Below, piece after piece: positions 60,210 to 64,000 of a stretch of DNA of 64,000 nucleotides. Within the stretch, counting starts at the first letter, position 1. Every line of letters begins with the position of its first letter. A model generated the notes under the pieces. The model saw only the letters and a program-made list of their open reading frames with translations. It was not told the origin of the DNA and made no database searches. The position numbers and the translations under genes are program-made. Where the stretch lies: assembly GCA_907163345.1 (NCBI GenBank), contig CAJQUN010000439.1:372001-436000 (forward strand), given 5' to 3'. This DNA is from Haberlea rhodopensis. Lineage: Eukaryota; Streptophyta; Magnoliopsida; Lamiales; Gesneriaceae.

Positions 60210-60982
60210 TGCCTTTTGGTTTGACTAATGCACCTGCTGCATTTATGGCATTGATGAATGATGTGTTTAGACCTTACCTGGATGGATTTGTGATTGTCTT
60301 TATTGATCACATTTTGATATATTCTTAATCTGCTGAGGAACATGAACGACAATTGAGAATTGTGCTACAAACTTTACGTGAGAAACAGTTGTATGCAAAA
60401 CTCAGCAAATGTGAATTTTGGTTAGACCAGGTTGTCTTTTTGGGACATGTTGTTTGTAGTGATGGTATTAAAGTTGATCCAGTAAAAATTGAAGCAGTAA
60501 CTAAATGGGAGTGTCCAAAAAATGTTGCCGAGGTTCGTAGTTTTCTTGGTTTAGCTGGGTACTATAGGAGATTTGTTGAAAATTTCTCCCTTATAGCAAC
60601 TCCATTGACAAAATTGTTGTGCAAATGTATTCTTTTTAAGTGGACAGATGAATGCCAAAAGAGTTTTGAAGAATTGAAAGAATGACTCACTACTGCTACA
60701 GTTCTGACAATACCTTCAGCAGTTGTTTTTGCATTAAAGATATGGAGACATTACTTGTATGGTACCACATTTCAAATCTTTACCGATCATAAAAGTCTGA
60801 AATATCTGTTGAATCAGAAAGAGTTGAACATGCGACAAAGGAGATTGCTTGAATTATTGAAAGATTATGATTGCACTATAGAATATCATCCTGGAAAGGC
60901 TAATGTTGTTGCTGATGCTTTGAGCAGAAATCATATGGAAATGCTTCTTATCTTTCAGTGCATTCTTTACCATATTTACTAG
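60210..60982 (+). pseudogene. Gypsy reverse transcriptase end and truncated RNase H
   Basis: In the shifted frame the catalytic box reads FIDH (GAT CAC at 60305-60310) instead of YxDD or FIDD, so the enzyme is dead. TAA follows at 60326-60328, then CEFWLDQVVFLGHVV and EVRSFLGLAGYYRRF, then TGA at 60683. RNase H jumps from LTIPSA directly to VVFALKIWRHYLYG near 60,720, lacking roughly 45-50 residues that hold the first catalytic Asp and the Glu. It ends YHPGKANVVADALSR. Confidence 0.9.
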
Positions 60983-61202
60983 AATTGAGAAAGATGAATA
61001 TTGCCTTGATGTTGATGAGACTGGCATTATATGTGATTCGCTTTGTATCCGTCCAGTAATGACTGAAAGGATTAAAAATGCTCAATTTCGTGATGATAAA
61101 CTAATCAGTATTGCAGAAAAGGTGAAACAGGGAAATAGTACAGAATTTGTTATCAATGATGATGATAGTTTATCAATCCATAATTGACTCTGTGTTCCTA
61201 CT

Positions 61203-62521
61203 GTGAATGGCATAAGGTATGAAATAATGGAGGAAGCACACATTGCACCTTATGCTATGCACCCTGGTAGCATAAAGATGTATCAAACATTGAAAACCCA
61301 TTATTGGTGTCCAAGAATGAAGAAGGATGTGGCCAAGTATGTATCAAAATGTTTGACGTGCCAACAGGTTAAAGCCGAACATCAAGCACCGGTGGGTAAA
61401 TTACATCCACTACCGATTCCAGTTTGGAAGTGGGAACGCATAACAATCGATAATTGTTTATGGTTTACCCGTCACTCAGAAGAAGAATGATGCAATTTGG
61501 GTTATTGTTGATCGATTAACCAAATCGGCCCCATTTCTTACCATTTAGATGGGGTTTTACACTTGAATGTTCAGCAAAAAGGTATGTGAATGAAGTTGTT
61601 AGATTACATGGTGTGCCTTTATCTATTGTATCAGATCGAGATCCTCGTTTTACATCAAGATATTGGGGAAGTTTACAAGAAGCTTTGGGTACTAAATTAC
61701 ATTTTAGTACAACATTTCATCCACAAACAGATGGACAATCAGAAAGAACGATTCAGACTTTAGAAGAGATGCTTCGCTCATGTGTTCTTGATTTTAGAGG
61801 TTCATGGGATGATTATATTGTTTTGATGGAATTTGCATATAATAATCAGTATCATAGCAGTATTGGTATGGCACCATACGAAGCCTTATATGGTAGAAAG
61901 TGCAGAAGTCCAGTATGCTGGGATGAAGAAGGAATGCGAATATTAGAAGGTCCAGATCTCATTCAAGAGACAGTTGAAAAGATAAAAAGTGTGAAAGAGC
62001 GATTAAAAGCAGCGCAAGATTGACAAAAGAGTTATGATGATCAACATATACGAGAAATGGATTATCAAGTTGGTGAAAAGGTATTTCTCCGTGTTTCTCC
62101 TTGGGGAGGTATTCTCAGATTTGGAAAGAAAGGCAAATTGAGTCCTCGATACATTGGTCCCTATGAGATACTTGATACAGTTGGACCATTAGCTTATCGT
62201 CTTGCCTTGCCTCCTGACTTGTCTCAGATTCATAATGTATTCCATGTTAGTATGCTTTGGAGATACAGATCAGATCCATCTCATATTTTGCAAAATGAAC
62301 CGATTGAAATTTCTCAAAATTTAAGTTATGTTGAAGAACCGGTTGAGATATTAGAATACAAGGACAAATAGTTAAGGAGTCGCGTAATTCCTATGGTAAA
62401 GATTTTATGGAAAAATCATTCTGAACGGGAAGCTACGTGGGAAACAGAGGAACACATGAAAACACAATATCCGTGGTTATTTCCTGATATAGGTATACAT
62501 TTCGAGGCCGAAATTTTCTAA
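61203..62521 (+). pseudogene. Gypsy integrase and chromodomain-like C-terminus
   Basis: The zinc-binding part has HPGSIKMYQTLKTHYWCP and CLTCQQVKAEHQ up to 61,490. After a frameshift, the core reads SDRDPRFTSRYWGS and HPQTDGQSERTIQTLEE in the frame 61586-62023 (TGA). The last part (62057-62371, TAG, then on to TAA 62519-62521) holds LSPRYIGPYEIL, YRLALPPDLSQIHNVFHVSM and WKNHSEREATWETEEHMK. That ending is typical of chromovirus-type Gypsy elements; I infer a Tekay/Del-like lineage. Confidence 0.88.
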
Positions 62522-62534
62522 AGGGGGGAGGAAT
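62521..62534 (+). other. Polypurine tract of the plus-strand Gypsy element
   Basis: AAGGGGGGAGGAAT lies immediately before the 3' LTR. Confidence 0.88.
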
Positions 62535-64000
62535 TGTAATGACCCAACACTTTACATGATCATGCATACGCATCATGGCATATATTTTGACATTTCATTT
62601 GTGCATTGGTAAGCATAGAGGTTGTGCATATAATAAATTTGTAGAATCATATATGTAATAGATTTTAATTGACTACATTTTGAAAATATTGAATAAGACT
62701 ATGAAGGATAATAGCTATAAAAGTGAAAATATTGATTATATGTGAAAATAATGAATAGATATATTGAATAGATTTAAGATATTGAGTAATGAATAAATGT
62801 TAATAAATATTGAATATATATATTGAATATATTCAAATATTGAATAAATAGTATTAAACTTGAATAGATAGTAAATTTAATGAATATATTTAAGATATAT
62901 AGTGGATAATTTGGTAATTTTCAAAATTTTCAAAAAAAAAAATAAAAAAAATAAAATGAATAAATCGGGAACCGCCTCATTATTTTGGGATTTACACACA
63001 ATTACACCTTGAACTATGTGAAATTACCGTGAGGGAGTGGAAGGAAGAAGAGAAAAAGAAATTCTGGGTTTCGTTGATTTTCGGACTTCGAGACGTCGTC
63101 AAAACTAGGAAATAAGTACATATTTAGAATCCTCGCATCGCTACCTTCCTTTTGAGGTAGTTTTTCTTCACTTTTTCGTATATTTAGGTTATGGCTTAAT
63201 TTGGAATAATGCACAAAAATTATGAAATTCATATCTGTGATCGATTAAACAATGATAAACAATATTTAACAAGAAAATTGAGAGAATGTTGTAGTTTCGA
63301 ATTTATACAAATTTTATGGAGATAAAAAGCCATGTGCATATAATGGTTACACTAAAATTAAATTGAGAAAACATAATTGTAACTATGAGAAATAATTAAT
63401 AGTAGAAAAGTAATATTGCACTTGATATGAACATTTTATGCATAACTGTAATTAATTCATAATAAACCATATGATATTGAGTTTGGTTCTGCATTTGATA
63501 TGCACTGATAGGTTCTACTTTTGATACCGGCACCAGTAAGGCAAATTAAGCAATTCCTACAAGATAGGAGGATTAATTGTGAGTATATCCTTATAACTTG
63601 GCATTTAATTTTATATAAATATGTGATTTTTGTATTATATAAGTACCTTGAATTCGGGAATGAATTGCGATGAATGAAATATGATGTGCAAGAACTAAAT
63701 TGAGTTCTGAAATGTACATGTCGAGACGTTTATACGATCTATAGTATTTACCTTATTATTTCAATGTTATGCATATGATTATGACATGTGCATTCATAAG
63801 AGATTAAAAAACTCTGTTATGACCACTAATGACCTTGAACCATGTGTTATTGCATTCTGAGTACGGTCAGAATTACAGAATCAAAGAATATCGATCCCGA
63901 GTTAATTGAGAACTCAAAAGGGAACTACAGAGTGTCATGGCCATATCGTGATCACGGATTGTTCTTGGTTTGAGTTGGTGCATAACAGAATAACAATACG
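62535..64000 (+). repeat. 3' LTR of the plus-strand Gypsy element, cut by the window end
   Basis: It begins TGTAATGACCC and matches the 5' LTR from 56,079. The last ~490 bp lie beyond the window, so the right target duplication cannot be checked. Confidence 0.9.

Overview
The window is eukaryotic nuclear DNA from a flowering plant, very probably a eudicot. It carries a many-exon gene with GT-AG introns whose protein reads as plant cytosolic homomeric acetyl-CoA carboxylase, surrounded by AT-rich DNA full of plant-type LTR retrotransposons (tRNA-iMet primer sites), hAT MITEs, a TRIM and Mutator-like inverted-repeat elements. I cannot name the species.

Region 1 (1-20,300): one gene, ACC1, on the + strand. 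I placed 31 coding exons by splice sites and protein continuity. They sum to 6,801 nt (2,266 codons plus stop) with no frameshift or stop, so the gene looks intact. Intron 10 holds a hAT MITE. Intron 25 has grown to 7.8 kb by a nest of three elements: an old LTR-type remnant, a young Ty1/Copia element inside it, and a solo LTR inside it. Each is bounded by its own 5-bp target duplication.

Region 2 (20,300-31,036): no gene that I recognise. It holds a complete 278-bp TRIM with target duplication, a 1.9-kb terminal-inverted-repeat element containing an LTR-like block and a strong short hairpin, a second hAT MITE with GC-rich internal repeats, a long (TA)n tract and smaller repeats.

Region 3 (31,037-45,507): a minus-strand Ty3/Gypsy element (LTR plus decayed pol), then an 8.6-kb minus-strand Ty1/Copia element with both LTRs, primer site and GGATA target duplication. 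The Copia element sits in what looks like another LTR. Next comes a single decayed exon of a sulfate-transporter (SULTR) gene.

Region 4 (45,508-55,642): gene-poor. It has an LTR-like block with a GC-rich pentamer repeat, a 2.06-kb palindromic Mutator-like element built from self-complementary cassettes, and a minus-strand LTR element with a 2-kb LTR and a second partial LTR copy but no coding region.

Region 5 (55,643-64,000): a + strand Ty3/Gypsy element with 5' LTR, primer site, decayed gag-pol and the start of the 3' LTR, which runs off the window.

Only ACC1 looks functional. It makes malonyl-CoA in the cytosol for fatty-acid elongation and flavonoid-type pathways. The rest is mobile DNA in various stages of decay. 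The most unusual structures are the cassette-built palindrome at 48,887-50,951, the three-deep nest in the ACC1 intron, the TRIM, and a GATCGATC palindrome shared by unrelated element types.
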